NCBI GenBank assembly: GCA_012735435.1
Contig: JAAYHH010000154.1
Location: forward strand, 1 to 39,272
Source: Bacillota bacterium
Lineage (GTDB): Bacteria; Bacillota; Limnochordia; DTU087
Reading direction: 5' to 3'
Length of the DNA stretch: 39,272 nt
Under the pieces are notes generated by a model. That model was given only the letters and a program-made list of their open reading frames with translations, did no database searches and was not told where the DNA came from. Made by a program: the position numbers and the translations under genes. Shown here piece after piece: positions 15,255 to 24,287 of the stretch; the first letter of the stretch is position 1; each line of letters begins with the position of its first letter.

Positions 15255-16751
15255 ATGCTGTCATTGCCTATGACTCGGGGAATCCGGGGCGCAATAACTG
15301 TAGACGAAAACACGGAAGCTGCCATTACCGGTGCAGCCTGGCGTCTTACCCAGGCGATGATGAGTGCCAACCAGGTTGAGGTTGGGGAAATTGCCTGCAT
15401 TATTTTCTCCGTCACCCCAGATTTGGATGCTGCCTTCCCCGCAACTGGGGTCAGGCTGGCAGGTCTAACAACAACTCCGCTGTTTTCTACCAGGGAGATT
15501 CCGGTTCCCGGCAGCCTCCCCCGCTGCATCAGAGCTTTAATGCTGGTTTCAACTAACCTCAAGCAAGATGAGATACGGCATATATACCTGGGAGAAGCAG
15601 CCAAGCTGCGGCCGGACCTAGATGGCGGACAAGCTGATGAGGCTGATAGACCAGGGGATGGGATGCCAAGTTATCGAAAAACCATTCTGGATATTGCTCC
15701 ATACCAGCCGGGCAAGCCCATCAGCGAACTGAGGCGGGAGAAGGGCCTGACTGATATCATCAAACTGGCTTCCAATGAAAACCCCCTGGGACCGTCCCCG
15801 AAGGCTGTAGCGGCGGTGCAGCAGTCCTTGACTTCATTACATATTTATCCAGACGGTAACTGCTTTGAGCTGCGGGAATCGCTGGCCAAGAGGTTGGGCG
15901 TTGAGGATATGGAGCTGATCTTCGGCAATGGTTCCGATGAAGTGATCAAGATGCTGGGCCTGACTTTCTTGGAACCGGGAGATGAGGTCTTGGTCTGTGA
16001 GCCCACCTTTAGTGAATATGCCTATGCCGCCAACTTAATGGGGGCAAAGCTTAGAACTCTGCCCCTCAAAGACCATGCCTTCGATCTAGAAGGGATGCTG
16101 GCGGCGATTAATCCTAAGACTAAAATGGTGTTTATTTGCAATCCCAACAATCCTACCGGCGCCTATGTAAAACAAGGGGCAGTAGACGATTTTCTGACTA
16201 AGATTCCGGAGCATGTCCTCGTGGTCTTTGATGAAGCCTATTATGAATATGTGACAGCCGCTGACTATCCGGACACCATCAGCTATGTAAAAGAAGGACG
16301 CAACGTCGTGGTTCTTAGAACTTTTTCCAAGATCTACGGGTTGGCTGGCCTCAGAATCGGCTATGGTGTGGCTCCTGGACATATAGCCCAGCTGGTTCAC
16401 CGGGTTAGAGAACCCTTTAATGTCAATGCGGCAGCTCAAGTCGCTGCTCTAGCTGCCCTGGAGGATGAGGAGCATGTCGCTAGGAGCCGTGAGCTGAATG
16501 AAGCCGGCAAGGCTTGGTTGTATCAGGAGCTGGCCAAGCTAGAGCTGGATTATGTCCCAAGCCAAACGAACTTTATCTTTATCGATCTTAAGCAGGACAG
16601 TCAGATTGTTTACCAGCGCCTCTTGGACCGGGGGGTTATTGCCCGCAGCGGAGGTGTGTTTGGATGTCCTACTTGGCTTAGGGTGACTATTGGTACTGAA
16701 GAGGAAAACCAGAGGTTCATAGAGGCCTTGGCAGAAGTCGTGGGAAGATAA
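15255..16751 (+). CDS. Fused AroH-type chorismate mutase and HisC-type aminotransferase
   Basis: A 498-residue two-domain protein. Residues 1 to about 122 are a complete AroH-class (trimeric, not AroQ) chorismate mutase. It has RGIRGA, FPATGVR, the catalytic-site glutamate in REIPV, CIRALM, IRHIYL and LRPDL. Relative to B. subtilis AroH, Lys60 appears as Thr and Cys75 as Ser, from memory. After a linker (GGQADEADRPGDG) residues 137-498 are a full-length class-II-type histidinol-phosphate aminotransferase with NENPLGPSP, NPNNPTGAY, FDEAYYEY and the PLP lysine in RTFSKIYGLAGLRIGYG. Given the operon, the aminotransferase probably acts on prephenate or 4-hydroxyphenyl/phenylpyruvate. GGAGGT seven bases upstream supports the start. 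ATG 15663 with AGGGGATGGG could also yield a separate aminotransferase. Confidence 0.88.
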   Translation: MLSLPMTRGIRGAITVDENTEAAITGAAWRLTQAMMSANQVEVGEIACIIFSVTPDLDAAFPATGVRLAGLTTTPLFSTREIPVPGSLPRCIRALMLVSTNLKQDEIRHIYLGEAAKLRPDLDGGQADEADRPGDGMPSYRKTILDIAPYQPGKPISELRREKGLTDIIKLASNENPLGPSPKAVAAVQQSLTSLHIYPDGNCFELRESLAKRLGVEDMELIFGNGSDEVIKMLGLTFLEPGDEVLVCEPTFSEYAYAANLMGAKLRTLPLKDHAFDLEGMLAAINPKTKMVFICNPNNPTGAYVKQGAVDDFLTKIPEHVLVVFDEAYYEYVTAADYPDTISYVKEGRNVVVLRTFSKIYGLAGLRIGYGVAPGHIAQLVHRVREPFNVNAAAQVAALAALEDEEHVARSRELNEAGKAWLYQELAKLELDYVPSQTNFIFIDLKQDSQIVYQRLLDRGVIARSGGVFGCPTWLRVTIGTEEENQRFIEALAEVVGR

Positions 16752-16791
16752 AAGGCCGGCCCTGGGCTTTAGGTAAGGGAGTGGGTAAGAA

Positions 16792-17823
16792 ATGATTATA
16801 GTCATGGAACGGAACGCATCTCCCAAGCTGGTGGATTCAGTAACCGCTAGGCTTGAACAACTGGGGTTCAAGGTTCACCTTTCTGTGGGTGTTGAGCGAA
16901 CCATTATTGGAGTCATCGGGGAAAAGCGGCCTGAGTACATGGAACAGCTGGCTGCCATGGCAGGAGTTGAAAGTATTGTCCCCATCCTCCGTCCCTTTAA
17001 GCTGGCCAGCCGAGAATTTCATCCCGAACCCACAAAGGTGCAGGTTGGGAATGTAACCATCGGCGGTGAGGAGATAGTTGTCATGGCTGGTCCCTGTGCC
17101 GTGGAGAGCGAGGAACAGATCTTGACCATCGCTAGAAAGATTAAGGCGGCCGGTGCCCAAATTTTGCGAGGAGGCGCCTTTAAGCCCCGCACATCCCCCT
17201 ATTCCTTCCAAGGGTTAGAAGAAGAGGGTCTTAAGCTCCTAGCCCTGGCCAGGGAGGAGACAGGACTGCCGGTTGTTACGGAGGTCGTTAATCCCCGGGA
17301 CATTGAACTGGTGGAAAAGTATGCAGATATGCTGCAGGTCGGTGCCCGCAACATGCAAAATTTTACCCTTTTGCGGGAGATAGGGCAGTCAAAGAAGCCT
17401 GTTCTCCTCAAGCGGGGTCTAGCTGCCACTGTTGAAGAATGGCTCATGGCTGCAGAATACATAATATCCGGCGGCAACAGCAATGTAGTCCTGTGTGAGC
17501 GGGGGATTAGAACATATGAAACAGGTACCCGCAATACTCTGGACCTAAGTGCTGTCCCGGCGGTCAAGCATTACAGCCACTTGCCCATTATCGCCGATCC
17601 CAGCCACGGAACCGGCCGGTGGCGGTATGTTAAGCCAATGGCTAAAGCTGCCATTGCCGCCGGTGCCGATGGACTGATGATAGAAGTACATTGTCGGCCG
17701 GAGGAAGCTCTCTCCGATGGTGCTCAATCCCTGACACCGGACAATTTCCGGCAGCTGATGGCGGAAATCAAGGCGGTGGCAGAGGCCGTAGGCCGGAAAA
17801 GCACTGAACCAGTGGTGGTCTGA
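16792..17823 (+). CDS. aroF: 3-deoxy-7-phosphoheptulonate synthase, class I-beta with N-terminal regulatory domain
   Basis: A 343-residue enzyme that condenses phosphoenolpyruvate and erythrose-4-phosphate, the first shikimate-pathway step. Residues 1 to about 70 form a ferredoxin-like regulatory domain ([17 protein letters not shown]...) as in the Thermotoga enzyme, which mediates feedback by aromatic amino acids. The barrel then shows [53 protein letters not shown] and [17 protein letters not shown] with metal and substrate residues intact. AGGGAG lies upstream of ATG 16792. tyrA starts three bases after the stop. Confidence 0.96.
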   Translation: MIIVMERNASPKLVDSVTARLEQLGFKVHLSVGVERTIIGVIGEKRPEYMEQLAAMAGVESIVPILRPFKLASREFHPEPTKVQVGNVTIGGEEIVVMAGPCAVESEEQILTIARKIKAAGAQILRGGAFKPRTSPYSFQGLEEEGLKLLALAREETGLPVVTEVVNPRDIELVEKYADMLQVGARNMQNFTLLREIGQSKKPVLLKRGLAATVEEWLMAAEYIISGGNSNVVLCERGIRTYETGTRNTLDLSAVPAVKHYSHLPIIADPSHGTGRWRYVKPMAKAAIAAGADGLMIEVHCRPEEALSDGAQSLTPDNFRQLMAEIKAVAEAVGRKSTEPVVV

Positions 17824-17826
17824 GTC

Positions 17827-18927
17827 ATGGAAAGACAAACAATAGCAGTCATTGGGCTGGGATTGATCGGGGGCTCTTTGGCATTTCGCTTGAGGAACAA
17901 AGGGTACCGGGTCATCGGGTATGACGTATCGGAGGAACGGACACAGACGGCCTTTCACCTGGGAGCCATCAGCGAAGGCCGGAGCAGCGCGGCAGAAGCG
18001 GTAAAAGAATGCGATGTTGTTTTTATCGCAGCACCGGTGGGAGCCATTGTCCCCATAGTTGAGGAGATCATGCCCCACACCCGGCCAGAGGCAATTGTCA
18101 CCGATGTGGGCAGTGTAAAGCGTCCCATCATGGAAAAAGTTGAGCTTCTCAAGCCTTCCTTTACCTTCATCGGAGGCCATCCCATGGCCGGCTCTGAGCA
18201 AGGGGGCATCGAGGCAGCGGATGCCAACCTATTTGAAAACGCTGTCTATGTTCTGACCCCCATCAGTGAAGATGCTGCTCGGGAAGAGTCCCTTAAACAG
18301 CTGGCAGAACTGATTGAATCTGACCTGGGAGCTACCGTGATGTTAATGGAGCCCAAGGTTCATGATGAAGTGGTGGCAGCTGTCAGCCACCTGCCCCATA
18401 TTGTTGCTGCGGCTTTGGTCCATGCCTTGGGCAGAACCGCTGAGAAAACTCCAGCGGCTCTAGCCCTGGCTGCCGGCGGGTTTAGGGATACTACTAGAAT
18501 AGCATCGGGCTTGCCGGATCTTTGGGCAGATATATGCCTTCACAACCGGGCACCGGTGCTCCGTACCATTGCTTTCATACAGGATGCCCTGGAGGAGGTC
18601 CAGGAGGCACTGCTGACCCAGGATGCCGATGGGCTGGAGGAATTTTTTGCCTTTGCCAGAGCTCTGCGGGCTGAAGTTCCGGCAGCCCAGAGGGGCCTGC
18701 TCCCGCCGCTGTTTGATGTCATGGTCCCGGTTCCCGACATGCCGGGAGCCATCAGTGCAGTCACCAGCCTGCTGGCCAGCGCAGAGTTGAATGTAAAGGA
18801 TATCAGCATAGTCCGGCAGCGGGAAGGAGAGGTAGGGGCACTGCGGATCGGGCTGGCCGATGGTCCATCCCGTGACCGGGCCCTGGAGATCCTGCAGGTA
18901 GGGGGATATAAGGCCTATCGGCGCTAG
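17827..18927 (+). CDS. tyrA: Prephenate dehydrogenase with C-terminal ACT domain
   Basis: A 366-residue NAD(P)-dependent enzyme converting prephenate (or arogenate) toward tyrosine. It has the Rossmann motif GLGLIGGSLAFRLR, the central signature GGHPMAGSEQGGIEAAD, the helical SHLPHIVAAALV region, and a C-terminal ACT domain (MPGAISAVTSLLASAELNVKDISI) for feedback control by tyrosine. The coupling to an upstream chorismate mutase-aminotransferase fusion makes an arogenate route conceivable, but it cannot be decided from sequence. No pheA is present in the window. Confidence 0.95.
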   Translation: MERQTIAVIGLGLIGGSLAFRLRNKGYRVIGYDVSEERTQTAFHLGAISEGRSSAAEAVKECDVVFIAAPVGAIVPIVEEIMPHTRPEAIVTDVGSVKRPIMEKVELLKPSFTFIGGHPMAGSEQGGIEAADANLFENAVYVLTPISEDAAREESLKQLAELIESDLGATVMLMEPKVHDEVVAAVSHLPHIVAAALVHALGRTAEKTPAALALAAGGFRDTTRIASGLPDLWADICLHNRAPVLRTIAFIQDALEEVQEALLTQDADGLEEFFAFARALRAEVPAAQRGLLPPLFDVMVPVPDMPGAISAVTSLLASAELNVKDISIVRQREGEVGALRIGLADGPSRDRALEILQVGGYKAYRR

Positions 18928-18968
18928 ATGTCGTTTACCGTTTGCTTAGGAAAGCGGGGAAGAAACAG

Positions 18969-20300
18969 TTGATCTTGGAAGTAAAGCCAAGTCGAGGGCT
19001 TAAGGGTAGAGTGAGGGTTCCCGGCGACAAATCTATTTCCCACAGGGCGGCTTTATTGGGAGCCATGGGCCAAGGGGTAACCAGGATAGAAGGATTCTTG
19101 GAAAGCGAGGACTGCCTCGCAACTTTGCACTGCTTGTCACTTCTGGGAACCCCAATTAAGCGCCTTGGTCCCGGCAGCTATGAGATCCACGGACAGGGCT
19201 GGGATGGGTTTCAGGAACCTAATGATGTGCTGAACTGCGGTAATTCCGGGACCACCATGCGGCTCCTAATGGGAGTTCTTGCCGGTCAGCCCATTTTTTC
19301 TGTGTTGACCGGTGATGCATCTTTGCGCACCCGTCCCATGGGACGGGTGATTGAGCCTCTCCGGAGCATGGGGGCCAAGATCTTCGGTCGAGCAGGGGAC
19401 ACCAGGGCTCCCCTGGTAATTCTGGGCAGCGGAAACCTTGAAGGCAAGACCCACCTCCTGCCGGTGGCCAGTGCCCAAGTCAAGAGTGCTTTGCTCCTTG
19501 CGGGGTTGAGGGCTAAGGGGATTACAGTGGTTACCGAGCCGGGCCCTTCCCGCAACCATACAGAAGTGATGTTGCAGCAGATGGGGGTGCCGGTGAGGGT
19601 CGATGGATTGACAATAGCGGTAGAGGGCGGCACTCTGCCTAGAGGAGGGCAGGTCATTGTCCCAGGAGATATTTCTTCAGCAGCTTACTTGATGGTAGCT
19701 GCTGCTGTTTTGCCCGATTCGGATATCACAATCGAGAATGTGGGCATAAACTCAACTAGGGCAGGCATCATCAAAGTCCTGCAGTCCATGGGGGCTGATC
19801 TGCAAATAGAGCCGCTGCCCGGCGGCGGTGAGCCTAAAGCCAATATCAGGATTCGGACTTCCCATTTGCGGGCCACTGAAATTGGCGGCTCCATTGTACC
19901 CACCCTCATAGATGAACTGCCGGTTCTCGCTGTAGCCGCCGCTTTTGCCCAGGGAACCACCCTTGTTAGAGATGCCGCTGAACTCCGGGTCAAAGAGTGT
20001 GACCGCATAGCTGCCGTTACCCAGGAGCTGGGGCGGTTGGGAGTTGACATTGAGGAGAGAGCCGACGGCTGGGTGATACAGGGAGGTGGAAGTCTCACAG
20101 GGGGAAGGGTAAGCGGCCGGGGAGATCACCGGATTGTAATGGCACTGACGGTGCTGGGTTTAGGGATGAAATCACCGGTTGAAATTAAGGATGCTGAGGC
20201 CATATCAATCTCTTTTCCTGAATTTGTAACCACCTTGAAGGAACTGGGGGCAGAGATAGAGGAAAGAGCTGCCAACCCCCAGGATAGACAGGCTATATGA
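18969..20300 (+). CDS. aroA: 3-phosphoshikimate 1-carboxyvinyltransferase (EPSP synthase)
   Basis: A 443-residue EPSP synthase joining shikimate-3-phosphate and phosphoenolpyruvate. Signatures present are VPGDKSISHRAALLGA, LNCGNSGTTMRLLMG, TGDASLRTRPMGR, SAQVKSALLLAGL, LPVLAVAAAFA and LRVKECDRIAA. I set the start at TTG 18969, which has GCGGGGA eight bases upstream and the normal short N-terminus. The track TTG 18942 has no ribosome site. It is the last gene of the aromatic operon, and cmk begins 109 bp later. Confidence 0.95.
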   Translation: MILEVKPSRGLKGRVRVPGDKSISHRAALLGAMGQGVTRIEGFLESEDCLATLHCLSLLGTPIKRLGPGSYEIHGQGWDGFQEPNDVLNCGNSGTTMRLLMGVLAGQPIFSVLTGDASLRTRPMGRVIEPLRSMGAKIFGRAGDTRAPLVILGSGNLEGKTHLLPVASAQVKSALLLAGLRAKGITVVTEPGPSRNHTEVMLQQMGVPVRVDGLTIAVEGGTLPRGGQVIVPGDISSAAYLMVAAAVLPDSDITIENVGINSTRAGIIKVLQSMGADLQIEPLPGGGEPKANIRIRTSHLRATEIGGSIVPTLIDELPVLAVAAAFAQGTTLVRDAAELRVKECDRIAAVTQELGRLGVDIEERADGWVIQGGGSLTGGRVSGRGDHRIVMALTVLGLGMKSPVEIKDAEAISISFPEFVTTLKELGAEIEERAANPQDRQAI

Positions 20301-20409
20301 TGAAAGGGAATTCTTTCGCAGGACTGCAGGTTGTTCTTGGCGAATAGTACATGGGATTATCTTTGTTTGATAGAACATGCTCCTGATGGGAAGGGGATAT
20401 CTTCAGCCA

Positions 20410-21102
20410 ATGAAATGCAATATCGCCATTGATGGTCCGGCAGGGGCAGGCAAGAGTACAGTAGCAAGGATCCTGGCAGAGCGGCTTGGGTATCTGCATG
20501 TAGATACCGGGGCATTGTACAGAGCACTGACCCTGCTGGTCTTGCGCAAAGGAATAGATCCGACAGACGAATCAGCCATAGCCCAGCTCTTTGATGATGC
20601 TGAGATCGATATGGTTTCAGAGCCGGGCGGGGTGAAAGTCTTGCTAAATGGAGAAGATGTGACCGAAGCCATCAGGGATCCGAAGGTCAGCGAAATCGTG
20701 TCGGTTGTGGCCCAGCACTCCAAGGTGAGGGAGCATTTACTGCACCTGCAGCGTCAGCTGGCCGCCGGCGGTGGAGTAGTGATGGATGGAAGAGACATTG
20801 GTACAGTGGTTCTCCCCGATGCCCAGCTGAAGATATTCTTGACTGCCAGCGCCGAGGAACGGGCCCGAAGGCGGATGAAGGAATTACGCAATCAGGGGCA
20901 TAAAGTTACATACAAGGATATTCTCCTTTCTATTCGGGCCAGGGATAACTTAGATGCAGAAAGACCAGTTGCACCGCTGAGGGCGGCGACTGATGCCATC
21001 CCGTTGGATACTACTGGCAAGGATCTAGATACCGTGGTAGAAGAGATACTAGGATATCTTTCTGAAGTTGGAAGGTGCGATGGGTGCTCTACGGATTTGT
21101 AA
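20410..21102 (+). CDS. cmk: Cytidylate kinase
   Basis: A 230-residue (d)CMP kinase. It has the P-loop GPAGAGKST, DTGALYRALT, the inserted NMP-binding domain, MDGRDIGTVVLPDA, the ERARRRM lid region and ARDNLDAERPVAPL. ATG 20410 gives the usual start MKCNIAIDGPAG. The AAGGGG site (20391-20396) is rather far at 13 bases, and ATG 20386 or 20377 cannot be excluded. The 3' end overlaps plsC. The order aroA-cmk-plsC-ispH/S1 is a conserved Bacillota cluster. Confidence 0.94.
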   Translation: MKCNIAIDGPAGAGKSTVARILAERLGYLHVDTGALYRALTLLVLRKGIDPTDESAIAQLFDDAEIDMVSEPGGVKVLLNGEDVTEAIRDPKVSEIVSVVAQHSKVREHLLHLQRQLAAGGGVVMDGRDIGTVVLPDAQLKIFLTASAEERARRRMKELRNQGHKVTYKDILLSIRARDNLDAERPVAPLRAATDAIPLDTTGKDLDTVVEEILGYLSEVGRCDGCSTDL

Positions 21103-21728
21103 GAAGCTTATTGAGGTTGATCTGGAAGCTCTATTTTCGATGGGAAGTATATGGGAAAGATAACCTTCCTGCTGCCGGCGGAGCCCTTTTGGCAGCCAAT
21201 CATGTCAGTTATTTGGATCCGCCTCTGATGGGTTGTGCAGTTGACCGCCACGTGCATTTTATGGCCAAGAAGGAGCTTTTTGCCATACCGGGCTTAGGAT
21301 GGCTGATGCGGCGCTTCGGATCTTTCCCAGTGGATCGGGGAGGCGCTGACCGAAAAGCTATCCGGAAAGCACTGGAAGTGCTGCGGTCCGGTCATGTGGT
21401 GGGTATTTTCCCGGAAGGCACCCGGGGTGACGGCAAGACTTTGCTTAAGGCCCAGCCCGGGACGGTGCTTTTGGCGGCAAAGGCAGGTGTGCCCATTGTT
21501 CCCATGGCCATCACCGGTGTAGAGCGGGTTCTGCCGCCGGGACGGTGGTTTCCAAGGCCGGCAAAGATCAGAATATTTATTGGTGAGCCCATTGAGGTCC
21601 CGGCAAATGAATCCGGCACCTCCCGGGAGGTTCTGGAAAAATACAGCTTATTGCTCATGGAAAGAATCGACGGGCTGCGCTCTTTTCACGAACCTGCCGC
21701 TGCGGGGAAAACTGCTGTTAAAGTATAA
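21084..21728 (+). CDS. plsC: 1-acyl-sn-glycerol-3-phosphate acyltransferase
   Basis: A 214-residue acyltransferase of the PlsC family with the catalytic NHVSYLDP (HX4D) motif, the FPVDRGG segment, FPEGTRGDGKT and VPIVPMAITG. It makes phosphatidic acid from lysophosphatidic acid at the membrane. It partners functionally with PlsY encoded nearby (29.8 kb). GTG 21084 has GAAGG nine bases upstream; GTG 21075 directly abuts that site. It overlaps the end of cmk by 19 bases, so translation is coupled. Confidence 0.92.
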   Translation: MLYGFVRSLLRLIWKLYFRWEVYGKDNLPAAGGALLAANHVSYLDPPLMGCAVDRHVHFMAKKELFAIPGLGWLMRRFGSFPVDRGGADRKAIRKALEVLRSGHVVGIFPEGTRGDGKTLLKAQPGTVLLAAKAGVPIVPMAITGVERVLPPGRWFPRPAKIRIFIGEPIEVPANESGTSREVLEKYSLLLMERIDGLRSFHEPAAAGKTAVKV

Positions 21729-21926
21729 AGACAGCTTTCGGCCTTTGGATAAATTCTGGATTTTGCCGTTAGTCGGGTCATTATACAGGGATTTTCATGA
21801 CTTTCTAGGCAAAGAGTGACTCCATAGGGAGGGTTTGGCCCGGCGATAAAGAACAAATAGACCTAAGGGCAAGTGTTTTTTGTTGCCGTCGGTGGCCAAT
21901 ACTACTGGCAGGAGGGAAAAGATGGC

Positions 21927-24146
21927 TTGATTGTTGAGTTAGCGGATAATGCAGGGTTCTGTTTTGGGGTAAAGCGTGCCATCGAGACGGCTATCAAGAC
22001 AGCGGAGGAGAACAAAGGTGTTTCCATCCACACGTTAGGCCCTTTGATCCACAGCCCCCAGACTGTAGCCCGCTTATCTGGACTGGGCATCCAGGTAGCT
22101 GATAAGATAGAAGACATTGACAGCGGCGTGGTCATTATCCGAAGTCATGGTGTGCCCCCCCAGACCATAGAACGTGCCCGAGGAAAAGGCTTACAAGTAG
22201 TGAACGCTACTTGCCCCTTTGTAGTACGAGCTATGACCTGGGCAGCCCAGCTTAGGGAAGATGGCTATCAGGTAGTGATCGTTGGTGACCGGGAACACCC
22301 TGAGGTAATTGCCATCCTAGGGGCAACTGACAACACCGGGATTGTCGTTGGGACCCCGGAAGAGGCTGCTGCACTTCCCACCTGTGAAGCCTATGGGGTA
22401 GTGGCCCAGACAACGCAATCCTTGTCTAATTTCCGGGCTTGTATAGCTGAGTTGGTGGGGAAAGCCCGGGAAGTGAAGTTTTATGACACAATTTGTACTG
22501 CAACCGCCCGTAGACAGCAGGCAGCAAGGGAGTTAGCATCTCGAGTTGATGTCATGCTGGTAGTGGGGGGACGCAATAGCGCCAATACCACTAGATTGGC
22601 GCAGATTTGCCAGGAAAGCGGAGCACGCACTTACCATATCGAAACGGCTGATGAAATTGAACCAAGCTGGTTCCGCCCGGGAGATAAGGTAGGTGTCACC
22701 GCAGGCGCTTCAACGCCTAACTGGCTCATTGAGGAGGTAGTGCAACGGATGACAGAGTTTGACGGAATGCAGGAACAGGAAGTAAAAAATGCCCAGGCGG
22801 CAACGGTGACCGAGGAGGCTGTGGAGGCTAATCCCGAGGTTGAGGCCGATGCAGCTCAGGATGCTGTTCAGGATGCTGCTCAGGAGCAGCCGGTGGAAAC
22901 AGCAGCTGAGGACAATCCGGTTGAACCTGAGGGAGAAGCCGATGCTGATGCCGCAGAGGAGTTTGATGCTCCTACCATGGCCCAGTACGACGAGACCTTC
23001 ATTACTCCCAGTCAGGGGGACATCGTGCGAGGCAAAGTCGTCCAAGTCAGCAGCGATGAGGTGCTTGTACATGTCGGCGGGAAATCTGAGGGGCGGATTC
23101 CCAGACATGAGCTAGGTCTTAAGGGAGACCAGGAGCCGGCAGACATACTGGCTGTGGGCGATGAAATAGATGTCTATGTCGTGCGAACCGATGACAGCGA
23201 AGGCAGTGTTGTATTGTCAAAGCGGCGGGCGGATCAAGCCAAGGCTTGGAAAGAGCTGGAGGAGATCTATGAGAAGGGCGAGATCCTCGAAGCTACCGTA
23301 ACCGAGCGGGTCAAAGGCGGTTTGCTGGTGGATGTCGGGGTGCGGGGATTTGTACCTGCTTCCCATGTGGCCCGCAATTATGTTGAGGACTTGGAGTCCT
23401 ATGTGGGCAAGTCCCTCCGGATGAAGATTATTGAACTGGATAGGCAGCGGAACAATGTGGTTCTCTCCCACAGGGAAGTACTGGAAGAGGAATACCAGAA
23501 GCAGAAGGAAATCATCTTTGATACGTATCAGCCCGGAGACATTGTTGATGGAGTCGTGCGGCGCTTGACCGACTTTGGAGCTTTTGTTGACATCGGCAGC
23601 GGAGTAGAGGGTTTGCTCCATGTTTCCGAAATGGCATACAGCCGAGTCAATCATCCCTCAGATGTTCTCTCTGAGAATCAGGAAATTAAGGTGATGATTC
23701 TGAACTTGGATAAGGAGACGGAGCGCATTTCCCTTGGTCTCAAACAGACTCTGCCTGATCCATGGGATAATATCAGCAGCAAGTATCATGAAGGAGATAT
23801 TGTCGAGGGTGAGGTTACCCGTACCGTCGATTTCGGAGCCTTCGTAAAGCTAGAGGATGGAGTCGAAGGACTTGTTCACATTTCCCAGCTGGCTGACCAC
23901 CACGTAGCTAACACAGAGGATGTAGTGACCGCTGGTCAGCAGGTAAAGGTTAAGATCATCAGTATCGACGAAGAGGCTCGCCGGATAGGTTTGAGCATCA
24001 AAGAAGCTCAGAAGGATGCTAAACCTAAGCCTGAACCTGTACAGGAACCTCAGCCGCAAGAAGAGCCGGAGAGTTCCGGAATCACTATTGGCGAATTAGT
24101 CGGTGATCTGGGCGCACTTTTAAAGGGTAGTGATGATGAGGAGTAG
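21927..24146 (+). CDS. ispH: Fusion of 4-hydroxy-3-methylbut-2-enyl diphosphate reductase (IspH) and ribosomal protein S1-like domains
   Basis: A 739-residue bifunctional protein. Residues 1 to about 280 are IspH, the Fe-S enzyme of the final MEP isoprenoid step. The three cluster cysteines lie in AGFCFGVKRA, NATCPFV and DTICTATARRQ. An acidic Ala/Glu/Asp/Val-rich linker (about 280-350) leads into four S1 RNA-binding repeats starting near residues 364, 451, 537 and 622 (GDIVRGKV, GEILEATV, GDIVDGVV, GDIVEGEV), then a Pro/Glu/Lys tail. IspH-S1 fusions are known in Clostridia. TTG 21927 after AGGAGGG is preferred to the track GTG 21873. The 198 bp before it hold no gene I can support. A terminator follows. 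Confidence 0.94.
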   Translation: MIVELADNAGFCFGVKRAIETAIKTAEENKGVSIHTLGPLIHSPQTVARLSGLGIQVADKIEDIDSGVVIIRSHGVPPQTIERARGKGLQVVNATCPFVVRAMTWAAQLREDGYQVVIVGDREHPEVIAILGATDNTGIVVGTPEEAAALPTCEAYGVVAQTTQSLSNFRACIAELVGKAREVKFYDTICTATARRQQAARELASRVDVMLVVGGRNSANTTRLAQICQESGARTYHIETADEIEPSWFRPGDKVGVTAGASTPNWLIEEVVQRMTEFDGMQEQEVKNAQAATVTEEAVEANPEVEADAAQDAVQDAAQEQPVETAAEDNPVEPEGEADADAAEEFDAPTMAQYDETFITPSQGDIVRGKVVQVSSDEVLVHVGGKSEGRIPRHELGLKGDQEPADILAVGDEIDVYVVRTDDSEGSVVLSKRRADQAKAWKELEEIYEKGEILEATVTERVKGGLLVDVGVRGFVPASHVARNYVEDLESYVGKSLRMKIIELDRQRNNVVLSHREVLEEEYQKQKEIIFDTYQPGDIVDGVVRRLTDFGAFVDIGSGVEGLLHVSEMAYSRVNHPSDVLSENQEIKVMILNLDKETERISLGLKQTLPDPWDNISSKYHEGDIVEGEVTRTVDFGAFVKLEDGVEGLVHISQLADHHVANTEDVVTAGQQVKVKIISIDEEARRIGLSIKEAQKDAKPKPEPVQEPQPQEEPESSGITIGELVGDLGALLKGSDDEE

Positions 24147-24195
24147 GGCTGAAGGCAGGTAACTACCCGGCTTTAAATCTATCACTGAAGCGATT

Positions 24196-24219
24196 AGCAG
24201 GCCATTGGCCTGCTTTTTT
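24196..24219 (+). terminator. Intrinsic terminator after ispH-S1
   Basis: An 8-bp stem AGCAGGCC / GGCCTGCT with a three-base loop is followed by a T run (24214-24219). Confidence 0.88.
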
Positions 24220-24224
24220 CATTC

Positions 24225-24254
24225 GTATAGGACCCCCAATCCATGGGCAGAATA
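24225..24254 (+). promoter_or_regulatory. sigma-G/F-like promoter of the DUF1614-spoIIP cluster
   Basis: GTATA (24225-24229) matches GHATR. After 18 bases CAGAATA (24248-24254) matches CATWHTA at six of seven positions. It starts six bases after the ispH-S1 terminator. Transcription would begin near 24262, so the ATGs at 24243 and 24258 would not be on the message. Confidence 0.5.
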
Positions 24255-24287
24255 CCTATGAACTCAACTGTAAAAGGAGTGGTCCTC

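Noticed and set aside
17545-18201. 218-aa minus-strand ORF
   Set aside because: It lies opposite aroF and tyrA, whose motifs are intact. No family signature or ribosome site.
20301-20409. Promoter or small gene between aroA and cmk
   Set aside because: GAATA at the right kind of position has no matching -10 after 18 bases, and no -35/-10 pair with acceptable spacing was found.
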